Shown here piece after piece: positions 17,292 through 25,397 of a stretch of 64,000 bases of DNA. Location of the stretch: contig ONSU01000014.1 in assembly GCA_900320545.1 (NCBI GenBank), positions 22,534 through 86,533 of the forward strand, written 5' to 3'. This DNA is from an uncultured Bacteroidales bacterium. Its GTDB lineage: Bacteria; Bacteroidota; Bacteroidia; Bacteroidales; UBA932. The stretch's first letter is position 1. Each line of letters opens with the position of its first letter. The position numbers and the translations under genes are program-made. Under the pieces are notes generated by a model, which worked only from the letters and a program-made list of their open reading frames with translations, had not been told where the DNA came from and searched no databases.

Positions 17292-17378
17292 GGAGAGGTG
17301 GGAGAGTGGCTGAATCCACAGGTTTGCTAAACCTGCATACGGGAAACTGTATCACGAGTTCGAATCTCGTCCTCTCCG
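17292..17378 (+). tRNA. tRNA-Ser(GCT)
   Basis: Acceptor stem GGAGAGG (17292-17298) pairs with CCTCTCC (17371-17377), with discriminator base G at 17378. The anticodon stem CAGGT/ACCTG encloses loop TTGCTAA with anticodon GCT. A long variable arm (class II, as for serine) and a T-arm with TTCGAAT are present. CCA is not encoded. The 3' end doubles as one attachment site of an island. Confidence 0.95.
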
Positions 17379-17390
17379 CAGAGAAATCGC
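17365..17390 (+). other. Attachment site attL, 3' end of tRNA-Ser
   Basis: The 26 bases starting TCTCGTCCTCTCCGCA, covering the last 14 bases of the tRNA and 12 beyond, recur at 25398-25423 with one mismatch (G against A). Duplication of a tRNA 3' end about 8 kb away, with an integrase remnant between, is the classic mark of site-specific integration. Confidence 0.85.
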
Positions 17391-17428
17391 CGTATTTAAT
17401 TGATTTTCAATTATTTACGGCGATTTTT
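17384..17428 (+). terminator. Rho-independent terminator after tRNA-Ser
   Basis: AAATCGCCGTA (17384-17394) pairs with TACGGCGATTT near 17416-17426, with partly paired A/T bases inside, and is followed by T residues. It lies inside the island boundary, so it probably came with the element. Confidence 0.75.
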
Positions 17429-17438
17429 TATAAGTCCG

Positions 17439-17462
17439 TCTACTAAAAAATCTACCAAAAAA
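17439..17462 (+). repeat. Left-end TCTAC(T/C)AA repeats, putative integrase arm sites
   Basis: TCTACTAAAAAA is followed directly by TCTACCAAAAAA (17439-17450 and 17451-17462). The same motif with the same 12-base period is repeated at the right end (25151-25300). Position just inside both att sites suggests arm-type binding sites of the lost integrase; this is inference. Confidence 0.5.
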
Positions 17463-17473
17463 GTGCTGATAAT

Positions 17474-17873
17474 TTAACGTAGCGCGCCGAACTTCCCGAA
17501 GGCGTCTGCGCTGAAGAGAATCCCCTCCTCCGGGCAGAAGCTCACCAGCACCTCGGGCCGCCTTGGCCGAAAGGGCGATTTTGAGCACCGGAATCTCCGT
17601 GAGCATCCAGCCGACAAGGCCGCTGTGATCGGGCTCCAGATGATGGACGACGAGGTAGTCGGGCTTCCGGCCGGCAAGGGCCTCGGAGAGATTCGCCTTC
17701 CAGGCTTCTGCCTTCCTTTCGTCCACGGTATCGAGGACGGCCAGTTTCTCCCCTTCCAGGAGATAGGAATTGTAGGCCATTCCTTCTGGAATCACATACT
17801 GGCTTTCAAACAAGTCGAGATCAAGGTCGTCGACACCGATATAACGGACGGATTGTGCGATGTTCTGTATCAT
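17474..17873 (-). pseudogene. Fragment of an FprA-like A-type flavoprotein (metallo-beta-lactamase part)
   Basis: From the ATG at 17873 the frame reads MIQNIAQSVRYIGVDDLDLD, then VIPEGMAYNSYLLEGEKLAVLDTVDE and HLEPDHSG, the H-x-E-x-D-H di-iron motif of FprA/rubredoxin-oxygen oxidoreductases. After SAKAA the reading continues in another frame as PEVLVSFCPEEGILFSADAFGKFGAL and then stops. About 35 residues normally found between these blocks are missing, so an internal deletion with frame change occurred. The rest of the roughly 400-residue protein, including the flavodoxin domain, is absent. It is a dead remnant beside attL. Confidence 0.8.
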
Positions 17874-17950
17874 ATGCGCTAATTTTTTCACGCAAAGATG
17901 GCGATTTTGTCCGAAAATGCGTAAATTGGTCATCCGAAAAACTATCTCAC

Positions 17951-19180
17951 ATGGCAGACGGCACAAAACGATATACCCCCTTTTATTCCCGGGCACGGGA
18001 TGTCTATAACCTGGACGGCTTCCACCCCGAAATCATCGACGGAGCCTATCTCGAAAGGCTCGGCGTCAGGACCATTCCGGCGGAGGAGACCCTCGACGGC
18101 CTCAGGAAAGGGTCGGAGCTGCTGATCCGCGGCCTGCAGGACCATACGCTTATCCCGGAACCCGTTTACCGCAACGTCGAAATGGATCCGGATGACATCC
18201 GGACGGAAATCCACAACTATACCGGCCGCTGCCCGACGCTGACCTACGAGATCAATCCGGTCCTCGGATGCGGCGTCGGCTGCCAGTATTGCCTCGTCAC
18301 CGACGGCAAGCACCGCCAGGAGCTCACGGCTATCGACAATTATCATCTGTACGTCCGGAAACTGCTGGAAGAGAAGAACGGTACCGGCTCGGAGAACGCC
18401 CCGCATTATTACTATTTCTCCCCCAAGACAGAGGCCTTCCAGGAGGCTACGCTCCTGACCGGCATCGCACATCGGATCCTGCACGAATTCATCGGCCACT
18501 TCGCGCAGCATCCCTCATCGAAGGCCCGCCTTTTCATCGCGTCCAAGGCCGGCGCGAAGCATCTGGAATATACATTTAACGGGGATTCCGTCCTGGACCT
18601 TTTCGCGCAGCTCAAAGGGAAAATGCAGTTCAACACCAGCGTTTCGATCATGCCGGATGCCTTCCGGGACATCCTGGAGCCGTACGGAGCCCCGCTGGAG
18701 GAGCGCCTGCGCGCCGTAGGACTCTGCCGCGAACGGGGCATTCAGGCAAATTCCGCCCTCGTGCAGCCGATTTTTACGCCGTACCTGACCGACAGTCATA
18801 TCAAATCCTTCTTCGATGCGCTCCACGGTGCCGGGATCATCAATTACAAGCCCGAATTCCTGACGGCCTGCATGGAGAATCTCGCCCTGCTCGGACAGTA
18901 TCTGGGCCATTTCGACAGGTCGCTCGAACGGCAGCTCTACGAGGATTATATCCGGCCCGACAACGCCGACCACCGCAAGCAGCGCGGACGGACCGCCCCT
19001 TCCCGGGACCTGAGCATCGCTTCCGTCAAGCGGATGATGGCCTATACCGACACCCTCGGCATGAGTGTCAGCATCTGCTACTGGGTCCGGAAGCAGCTCG
19101 GCATCGCCGAAGACTTCATCCCCATCATCAACCGCAACGGCTTCCAATGCCTTGGGTATCAAAGCCAATTGTTTCAATAA
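17951..19180 (+). CDS. Radical SAM protein of the spore-photoproduct-lyase-like family
   Basis: 409 residues from the ATG at 17951 (MADGTKRY); the longer upstream frame runs over the start region of the FprA remnant. The 4Fe-4S/SAM motif CxxxCxxC is at Cys107, Cys111 and Cys114 (GCGVGCQYCLV). Later segments ASKAGAKHL, FNTSVSIMP, ERLRAVGLCRERGIQANSAL and LTACMENLALLGQYL fit the SplB-like DNA-repair-photolyase relatives (COG1533). Actual substrate is unknown; many relatives are not DNA repair enzymes. It is cargo of the tRNA-Ser island and the first intact gene after the left end. Confidence 0.72.
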   Translation: MADGTKRYTPFYSRARDVYNLDGFHPEIIDGAYLERLGVRTIPAEETLDGLRKGSELLIRGLQDHTLIPEPVYRNVEMDPDDIRTEIHNYTGRCPTLTYEINPVLGCGVGCQYCLVTDGKHRQELTAIDNYHLYVRKLLEEKNGTGSENAPHYYYFSPKTEAFQEATLLTGIAHRILHEFIGHFAQHPSSKARLFIASKAGAKHLEYTFNGDSVLDLFAQLKGKMQFNTSVSIMPDAFRDILEPYGAPLEERLRAVGLCRERGIQANSALVQPIFTPYLTDSHIKSFFDALHGAGIINYKPEFLTACMENLALLGQYLGHFDRSLERQLYEDYIRPDNADHRKQRGRTAPSRDLSIASVKRMMAYTDTLGMSVSICYWVRKQLGIAEDFIPIINRNGFQCLGYQSQLFQ

Positions 19181-19189
19181 ACGCTGTCG

Positions 19190-19324
19190 CCATGCAAAGG
19201 ATCAGGTCTGAGAAACCTCCGAACCTTCGGTTCTCCGTCCCTCCCACGGACATCCTGTCCGCGGGCCCCTCCCATTCATGCGGCCATGGGCGGCCACAGT
19301 TTTCAGACCTGACCCCTTGCATGG
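19190..19324. repeat. Palindromic structured repeat, family 1, copy 1
   Basis: Outer arms CATGCAAAGGATCAGGTCTG and its near complement CAGACCTGACCCCTTGCATG enclose about 85 bases with further hairpins: GAAC-CTTCG-GTTC and a GGACA/TGTCC stem. Fixed single-stranded blocks include CCCTCCCAC and GCGGGCCCCTCCC. It shares these blocks with 56147-56298, while the stems differ by paired changes. It lies between the radical SAM gene and the putative ATP-grasp gene. Confidence 0.75.
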
Positions 19325-19337
19325 CTCCTCCTTATTT

Positions 19338-20519
19338 ATGTACACGGATTTAGCCTCATATTACCATCGGTGGTATCATCCGAAGCCGGTACTGGTGACG
19401 CCGGAGCGGCGGGAAGAGCTCCGTACGCTGCACCGTGTACTTTACCGTGCCGTGGAACGGCTGGTGACGACGGATTGGCGCCCTGTGGCGGAGCGATGGG
19501 GCTTCAGCGAGAAGGAAAAAGCCATCCTGGAAGAACAGGCCCGCCACCCGTTCCGTGCCGGGACCTGGCGCCCCGACTACCTCATCGGAGCCGACGGTTC
19601 CCTGAAAATCTGCGAAATCACCTCCCGCTTCTTCGCCCACGGCATCTTCATGTCCTGGTTCGGCGACCGCTTCGCCCGCTCCTTCCTGGAGCGGGAATTC
19701 CCGGATCTCCCCCACCGCTCCCGCTTCGCCGAAATGATGGACTATATGCTCGGCCTCGTCGGAGACCGGGAGCGGATCTTTGTGCTGAAAAGCGCTGACA
19801 AGACCAACGAAATCCGCCTCTACAAGCGCTTTTACGAGGCACACGGCAAGACGGTAACCGTGCTGGAGGCAGACGAGATTGAGCCGCGGATGGCGGAATG
19901 GTCGGACGGCGCCTGCCTGCTGGGCGCACTCAATCAAAAGGACATCCTGTCGCTGAAGGACCGTACCCTGCAGGCGATGATCGAAGCCCGGATGATCAGC
20001 GATTTCCGCAACATCTTCCTCATTCACGACAAGCGCTTTATGACACGCTGGTTTGAGGACGGATTCCTCTCCGGACCGGATGCCGGATTCCTCCGGGCAC
20101 ACGCGATCCGGACCTGGGATACGGCAGACCCTTCCAGCGCAGCCGCCGTCGCCGACGCCATCCGTCACAAGGACGGCTATATCTTCAAACCCGCCCGGCT
20201 CGGCAAGAGCGAGGGCGTCATCGCAGGCCCGCTCACTTCCCCCGAGGCGTGGACAGCATTGTGGGAATCCTCTCCCAAAGGCATCCTGCAGCCGTTCCTA
20301 CGTCAGCGGCCCTTCCCGACCGTCTGGGAAGGGACCCCTTTTGACGATTACCTCTGCGGCATGATGCTCTGCGTCGACGACAAATTCTTCGACAGCGGTT
20401 ATTTCCGCGGATCCAGCCTCCCAGTGACCAATGTCGGCGATGACCGCAAAGCCGCGGTACTGCATGCATCCGATGCCGAAGAAACCGCCCTTCTGGCTCC
20501 TTATTGCGATATACTATGA
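19338..20519 (+). CDS. Predicted ATP-grasp-fold protein of unknown function
   Basis: 393 residues from the ATG at 19338 (MYTDLASYYHRWYHP); an earlier in-frame ATG lies within the structured repeat and is unlikely. PDYLIGADGSLKICEITSRF resembles the DG-x-LK-x-x-EIN block of circularly permuted ATP-grasp and glutathionylspermidine-synthase-like proteins. GYIFKPARLGKSEGV resembles their lysine-bearing ATP loop, and ILQPFLRQRP a later metal/ATP strand. The family was not recognised by name. ATGA overlap with the next gene points to joint translation with the WbqC-like and GT2 genes. Confidence 0.55.
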   Translation: MYTDLASYYHRWYHPKPVLVTPERREELRTLHRVLYRAVERLVTTDWRPVAERWGFSEKEKAILEEQARHPFRAGTWRPDYLIGADGSLKICEITSRFFAHGIFMSWFGDRFARSFLEREFPDLPHRSRFAEMMDYMLGLVGDRERIFVLKSADKTNEIRLYKRFYEAHGKTVTVLEADEIEPRMAEWSDGACLLGALNQKDILSLKDRTLQAMIEARMISDFRNIFLIHDKRFMTRWFEDGFLSGPDAGFLRAHAIRTWDTADPSSAAAVADAIRHKDGYIFKPARLGKSEGVIAGPLTSPEAWTALWESSPKGILQPFLRQRPFPTVWEGTPFDDYLCGMMLCVDDKFFDSGYFRGSSLPVTNVGDDRKAAVLHASDAEETALLAPYCDIL

Positions 20520-21178
20520 TCCTCAGCGCCAATCAGCCCTACTTCCTCCCCTATTTCCCGTGGTGGCAGCTCATCGCGCAGGCGGATCTTTTCCTCATCG
20601 GCGACGACTATGCGTTCAAGAGGCACGGCTGGATTTCCCGCAACCGGATCCTGATCAACGGACAGGTCGTGTATTTCCGGATTCCGATCCGGGACATGAG
20701 TTGCAACCGTACCATTGCCGAAACGGAGCGCAGGTCGGCAGACGTAGCCGATAACCTCCGGATGCTGGCGATGGCCTACCACAAGGCGCCTTTCTTCGCG
20801 TACGGATATGCGCTCGCAGAGCGCATATTTTCCTGTAAAGAACTGAATTTAAGCAGATTCCTCACGCATTCCATCCATGAAGTCTGCGACTACCTCGGCA
20901 TCAGGACGCCCTTGGGACTCACCTCCTCTCTGGAGGGCAACGCCAGGTTCAGGCGCGAGGAGCGGATCTACGACTTCTGCCGGCGGAACGGGGCCGATAT
21001 TTACGTAAACGCCATCGGCGGCCGGGAGCTCTACGACAAGGCCGAATTCGCCGCCCACGGGATCGAGCTCCGCTTCCTGCAGACGGAGGTATCTGAAAAT
21101 CTGTCGATTATCGACACGGTCATGCACCATTCCCGTGACGAATTGCACGAGATGCTCGGGAGGTTCCGCTATGTGTAA
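20516..21178 (+). CDS. WbqC-like protein
   Basis: 220 residues. The start ATG overlaps the previous stop. MILSANQPYFLPYFPWWQLI, LFLIGDDYAFKRHGWISRNRI and DIYVNAIGGRELYDK match the WbqC-like family (PF08889), found in O-antigen and exopolysaccharide clusters. Its biochemical role is not settled; links to amino-sugar acylation have been suggested. The neighbours (putative ATP-grasp ligase, GT2, DegT aminotransferase) support a surface-glycan role. It overlaps the GT2 gene by 8 bases. Confidence 0.8.
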   Translation: MILSANQPYFLPYFPWWQLIAQADLFLIGDDYAFKRHGWISRNRILINGQVVYFRIPIRDMSCNRTIAETERRSADVADNLRMLAMAYHKAPFFAYGYALAERIFSCKELNLSRFLTHSIHEVCDYLGIRTPLGLTSSLEGNARFRREERIYDFCRRNGADIYVNAIGGRELYDKAEFAAHGIELRFLQTEVSENLSIIDTVMHHSRDELHEMLGRFRYV

Positions 21179-22055
21179 AGTATCGGTCATCTGCCTGACA
21201 TACAGCCATGCGCCGTACATTGCGCAGGCGCTGGACAGTTTCGTGCGGCAGGAAACTTCCTTCCGGTACGAGGTCATCGTCCACGACGACGCCTCTACCG
21301 ACGGTACGACGGACATCCTCCGCGAATATGCGGCCCGCTATCCGGATATCATCCGTCCGGTCTTTGAATCGGAAAACCGCTACAGCCAGGGCATCGTGAT
21401 CTCCCGGGACATCCTCATGCCGCTTGCCCGCGGCGAATTCATTGCCTTCTGCGAAGGAGATGACTTCTGGACCGATTCCCGCAAACTCGAGAAACAGGTC
21501 AGGGCGCTCGAATCCCATCCCGAAGCGGATATCTGTACACATGCCGCCGCAGTCGTCAAAGACGGCCGTCTCTGGAAATACTACGCCCCTTCCATCTGTA
21601 ACCGGACCATCCCTGTGGAAGAGGTCATCTTCGGCGGCGGCAACTTCGTGGCCACGAATTCCATTCTCTGCCGCGCATCCGTCTGGAAAGCGCCGGCTCC
21701 CTTCAGGGACGTGCTGTTCAATGATTATTCCCTGCAAATCCAGGGCTCGCTCCGGGGCGGAATGGTCTATCTGTGCGACTGCATGAGCGTCTACCGGCCC
21801 TATCTTCCCGGATCCTGGACATCCCGTCATATAGACAAGGCGGACAGGATCCGCTTCCACCAGGCTGATAAGGCGATGCTGGAGGCTCTGGACCGGTACA
21901 CGCGCGGACAATATTCCGAAGCAATCCGCCGCCGGTGCACGCTCTATGACGCAGAAGACAAGCGCACAAAACGGATGGTCCGCCTTGCGCGCTCGGTAAA
22001 AAAACGGTTGATCGAACTCTACTACCGCCTGCGCGGCAGCAAGTTTACATCTTAG
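21171..22055 (+). CDS. Family 2 glycosyltransferase
   Basis: 294 residues from ATG 21171 (MCKVSVICLTYSHAPYI); the upstream part of the longer frame lies in the WbqC-like gene. GT-A fold features: YEVIVHDDASTDGTTDIL (nucleotide-binding HDD), LARGEFIAFCEGDDFW (DXD-like metal site) and LEKQVRALESHPEADIC. Likely adds a sugar to a surface polymer at the cytoplasmic face of the membrane. The 3' end overlaps the end of the convergent lipoprotein gene by 11 bases. Confidence 0.88.
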   Translation: MCKVSVICLTYSHAPYIAQALDSFVRQETSFRYEVIVHDDASTDGTTDILREYAARYPDIIRPVFESENRYSQGIVISRDILMPLARGEFIAFCEGDDFWTDSRKLEKQVRALESHPEADICTHAAAVVKDGRLWKYYAPSICNRTIPVEEVIFGGGNFVATNSILCRASVWKAPAPFRDVLFNDYSLQIQGSLRGGMVYLCDCMSVYRPYLPGSWTSRHIDKADRIRFHQADKAMLEALDRYTRGQYSEAIRRRCTLYDAEDKRTKRMVRLARSVKKRLIELYYRLRGSKFTS

Positions 22056-23027
22056 GATCCCAGACGGGCCGGATGTTGCATTTCTCGGACCGGGGAATCT
22101 CCAGGAAATCCGTTTCACTCATCATGTGGGAGTCATACATGAATCTGGCCACATATGCATTGGTATCGTCGTCGGTCTTGCTGGTCCAGTAAAAACCGTA
22201 TGTATCACTCTTATGGGTAGTTCCGCTGTAATAACCGTTCATGATAAACGTGATACCGTCCGCTTCAAAACCGGGCTTATTGCTCTGGCCGTAACTTTGC
22301 CCAAATTCAAAATTCTCATCCGGCGTCCAATACGCCCATGCCATGGAATTATACAACTCCTGATACTCCTCAAACGTAGGCATACGCCACTTGCCCCCGA
22401 ACCGCTCATGCACCGGATCGGAATCGCTCCAGGCATAGAAATCGCCGGGCGTGTAAACCCAGTCTTCCAGAATCTCGTCATAGTGATAATTCTCAAGACA
22501 ATCCACTTCCGGATCGAGATCATTGAAAAAAGGATCAAAATGCATGTCAAACCTGGCCCAGTATACACTGAGTCCAAGGTCGACGGCAGAAGCAGGGACA
22601 TAGTGATACCGCATCTTGATACGCTTCGGAACCGCACGAAGTACCTCCCAGACTTCAGAGTCGAGGTCGTACCAGGCCAACTTTGCCGAATTCTCCGTCA
22701 CATCATATAAGTAAAGATGGTCCTCTAATTCATTCTGGACGTCCCAGACCTCGCCTTTCGCCTCATCGTGTAACTTGACGACGGAGCGGATCTTGACGAT
22801 ATGGGAATCATCATACAGAATCTCGGGAGCCAGAAGCGATTCTGACGTAATGTACCTGTACACAAATTGTTTTTTTGAAAAATCCAGAAGGGCATACGTA
22901 TAATCGTCTTCCTGAGACATCACCTCCCATTGCCCGATGAGAGGAGCAGCATCCGTGAACTTATCCTTTTTACAGGCGGCGCACGCTGCCATGATGACAA
23001 GCAGTGCTACATTCAATATTTTTTCAT
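22045..23027 (-). CDS. Lipoprotein with a FISUMP-type domain; start region off-frame by one base
   Basis: The frame encodes a lipoprotein-like leader (ILNVALLVIMAACAAC, then KKDKF) and about 320 residues. The second half holds a FISUMP-type domain: AVDLGLSVYWARF, GDFYAWSDSD, FGGKWRMPTFEEYQELY and NIRPVW. The natural ATG (23025-23027) reads ATG then six A; a seventh A would give MKKILNVALLV in frame, but as written it hits a stop after three codons. The in-frame alternative is the TTG at 23014-23016. Either a one-base homopolymer indel (real or from sequencing), slippage, or TTG initiation is involved. It is divergent from the DegT gene. Function unknown; probably on the cell surface. Confidence 0.65.
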
Positions 23028-23093
23028 AGAATCCGTGATTTTCAACAAATATACTCTTTTTTCTTTGACCGGCGATTGCTAACTTTGGCAGAA

Positions 23094-24227
23094 ATGACAA
23101 AGAAGAAAGAAATATCCGTCACCCGGACGTCGCTTCCGCCCTTCGAGGAATACTGCGCGGCAATCCGGCCGCTCTGGGAGAGCCGGTTGATGACTAACAT
23201 GGGTGCGCTGCACGGGCAATTTTCCGATGCGCTCCGGAGCCGGTTCGGATGTGGCGTCACGCTCTTTTCGCACGGCCATCTCGCCCTCGAGGCGGCGCTG
23301 GAAATACTCGCGTGCAGAGGCTCCGAGGTCATCACGACGCCGTTCACCTTCGTCTCCACCGTTCACGCCATCGTCCGCCGCGGGCTGACGCCGGTCTTCT
23401 GTGATGTCCTGCCGTCCGACGGCACCCTGAACCCGGCCGGGCTGGAAGCCCTCATCACGCCCCGGACCGCCGCCATCCTGCCCGTCCACGTGTACGGGAA
23501 CCCATGTGATGTCGACGCGATCGAAGCCGTTGCCCGCCGGCACGGTCTTCCCGTGATCTACGATGCAGCCCACGCATTCGATGTCCGGTACCAGGACAGG
23601 CCGCTCGTCACCTTCGGCGATGCCTCCATCCTCAGTTTCCACGCCACAAAGGTTTTCTCGACCATCGAGGGCGGCGCCGTATGCTATGGCGAAGACGCCG
23701 CCGGCATGAGTGCGGCGGAATTCGCCGTACGGCTCGACGACTGCAAGAATTTCGGAATCCGCGATGAGGAAACGTGCGTATTTCCCGGGGGAAATGCCAA
23801 GATGAACGAACTCCAGGCCGCGATGGGGCTCTGCAACCTCCGGCATTTCGACGAGGCCGTCGCGGCCCGCGGCCGGGTCTTGACGCAATATCTCGACGCG
23901 CTGACGCCGCTCCTCGCTTCCGGGGCGGTTTCCCTGCTTCTCCCCCGCGAAGGGACCCGGCCCAATTACGCCTATTCCCCGGTTTTGTTCGCCTCTCCCG
24001 AAGCCCGTGACAAGGCGTACACGGCCCTCCGCGAAGCCGGCATCCATCCCCGCAAGTACTTCTGGCCGCCCGTCACCGACACGCAGTGCTATCGGTCTGC
24101 CCGCTATCCGGGCGCGGATGACACACCCGTCGCACACGATCTTTCCGCCCGGGTTCTCTGCCTCCCGCTGTATGATTCCCTGACCCCGGAAGACGTCCGG
24201 AGAATCGTCCGGACGGTTGCTGATTAA
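23094..24227 (+). CDS. DegT/DnrJ/EryC1/StrS-family sugar aminotransferase
   Basis: 377 residues from ATG 23094 (MTKKKEISVTRT), just after a TAACTTTG -7 box at 23080-23087. Fold-type I PLP enzyme: SHGHLALEAAL, TTPFTFVSTVHAIV, PVHVYGNPCDV, VIYDAAHAF and the Schiff-base Lys186 in SFHATKVFSTIEGG. Enzymes of this family transfer an amino group to a nucleotide keto-sugar, making amino-deoxy sugars for surface glycans. No dehydratase or nucleotidyltransferase partner is present in the island, so the sugar nucleotide must come from elsewhere. Confidence 0.9.
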   Translation: MTKKKEISVTRTSLPPFEEYCAAIRPLWESRLMTNMGALHGQFSDALRSRFGCGVTLFSHGHLALEAALEILACRGSEVITTPFTFVSTVHAIVRRGLTPVFCDVLPSDGTLNPAGLEALITPRTAAILPVHVYGNPCDVDAIEAVARRHGLPVIYDAAHAFDVRYQDRPLVTFGDASILSFHATKVFSTIEGGAVCYGEDAAGMSAAEFAVRLDDCKNFGIRDEETCVFPGGNAKMNELQAAMGLCNLRHFDEAVAARGRVLTQYLDALTPLLASGAVSLLLPREGTRPNYAYSPVLFASPEARDKAYTALREAGIHPRKYFWPPVTDTQCYRSARYPGADDTPVAHDLSARVLCLPLYDSLTPEDVRRIVRTVAD

Positions 24228-24247
24228 GGTTTTATTCGGTATCTTTG
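24217..24247 (+). promoter_or_regulatory. Promoter of the broken Y-family polymerase gene
   Basis: TTG at 24217-24219, a 20-base spacer and TATCTTTG at 24240-24247 match the Bacteroidetes promoter. The GTG start of the polymerase remnant is five bases after the box, giving a nearly leaderless transcript. Confidence 0.55.
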
Positions 24248-24252
24248 TGTTT

Positions 24253-24803
24253 GTGAAGACGTATCTGGCGATTGATCTGAAGTCCTTCTACGCATCTGTG
24301 GAATGCGTAGAACGCAAAAGGGATGCCCTCCGGACGCATCTCGTCGTGGCGGACCCCACACGGACCGAGAAGACCATCTGCCTCGCCGTCTCCCCTTCCC
24401 TCAAAGCTTACGGCATCTCCGGAAGGGCCCGGCTCTTCGAAGTCGTCCAGGCCGTCCGGCAGATCAACGCGCAGCGCCTGCAGCGGGCGCCCGGATTTAC
24501 AGCATTTACCTGAAATACATCGCGCCCGAGGACATCCACGTCTATTCCGTCGACGAAGTCTTCATCGATGCGACCGAATACCTCGGCATGTACGGACTCT
24601 CTGCGCATGACCTCGCGATGAAGCTTGTCCGCGAAGTGCTCTCGAAGACGGGCATCACCGCCACGGCCGGCATCGGGACTAACCTCTACCTCGCCAAGAT
24701 TGCCATGGACATCGAAGCCAAGCACTCACCGCCCGACCGCGACGGTGTCCGGATTGCCGCCCTGGATGAAATGACTTACCGTCAGAAGTACTGGATGCAC
24801 CCT
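24253..24803 (+). pseudogene. Truncated and internally deleted Y-family DNA polymerase (DinB/UmuC-like)
   Basis: Starts VKTYLAIDLKSFYASVECVE from the GTG at 24253, the first catalytic Asp block of Y-family polymerases. After RLQRAPG (about 24495) the frame changes and resumes at RIYSIYLKYIAPEDIHVYS, then DEVFIDATEYLG and TATAGIGTNLYLAKIAMDI. From memory, some 35-40 residues between the blocks are lost. At about 24800, after LDEMTYRQKYWMHPP, homology stops where the integrase stump begins on the other strand. It cannot give an active translesion polymerase. Confidence 0.85.
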
Positions 24804-25092
24804 CCGAAAGAGACGGTTCTTCGTCAAGCATGGCCTTCTTGGTAAAATAGCTGTCAATGAAGGTTATCTGGTTGTTAATCACATCATTAAGAATGCTGTA
24901 GGACGTCCCATCAATGACGCACCCCTGCTTGACACGCATGGCTTTTGGGTTCCACTGATCCTTTTTTACATTGACCCCCGTATAAAGGTCTGTCCTTTTA
25001 CATCGGCAAGAGACGCGCAGCATGACTGAACGTGCGCCATCCTTTCTAAGATTACTCAGTCCAACGGTAGTGGTATGTTTGATATATTTCAT
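24804..25092 (-). pseudogene. N-terminal stump of a tyrosine recombinase (integrase)
   Basis: From ATG 25092: MKYIKHTTTVGLSNLRKDG, then SVMLRVSCRCKRTDLYTGVNVKKDQWNP and LNDVINNQITFIDSYF. This is the N-terminal arm-binding domain of Bacteroidetes tyrosine recombinases. The reading fails near 24804, where polymerase sequence starts on the other strand. The core-binding rest and the whole catalytic domain (Arg-His-Arg-Tyr) are missing, so the stump is non-functional. It reads inwards from the right end, as usual for island integrases. Confidence 0.8.
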
Positions 25093-25150
25093 AATTATCC
25101 TGTTTGGACTGCAAATTTACAATCAATTTCAGAAGATGCCCTATAGTAAT

Positions 25151-25300
25151 AATCTACCAATAAATCTACCAATAAATCTACCAATAAATCTACCAATAAA
25201 TCTACCAATAAATCTACCAATAAATCTACCAATAAATCTACCAATAAATCTACCAAATTATGCGAAATAAATCTACCAATAAATCTACCAAATTATGCGA
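25151..25300 (+). repeat. Tandem 12-bp repeats (AATAAATCTACC), nine plus two units
   Basis: CTACC recurs every 12 bases from 25154 to 25250 (nine units). A TTATGCGAAA-type spacer follows, then two more units and a second copy of the spacer. The stretch is very A/T-rich, without a gene, and sits upstream of the integrase stump. Together with attR, the terminator and the twin-hairpin repeat it accounts for most of the 610 bases between 25093 and 25702; I see nothing else there. Likely integrase arm sites expanded by slippage. Confidence 0.75.
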
Positions 25301-25397
25301 AAATAAATAGAAATTAGTAGAATTTTCTTCTTGTTAAAACATTGATTATCAAATTAAAAATTAAATAATTAGGCACTGTCGGAAAATTAGGTTAAGG

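Noticed and set aside
24217-24845. A functional Y-family polymerase
   Set aside because: The frame is broken, an internal block is missing and the C-terminal half is absent.
25022-25270. An 82-residue plus-strand frame with Asn-Leu-Pro-Ile repeats
   Set aside because: It runs antisense through the integrase start and then simply translates the 12-bp DNA repeat. The repeat is better explained as non-coding arm sites.
25151-25300. Possible CRISPR array
   Set aside because: Units are 12 bases with no unique spacers and no cas genes nearby, so this is a simple tandem repeat.
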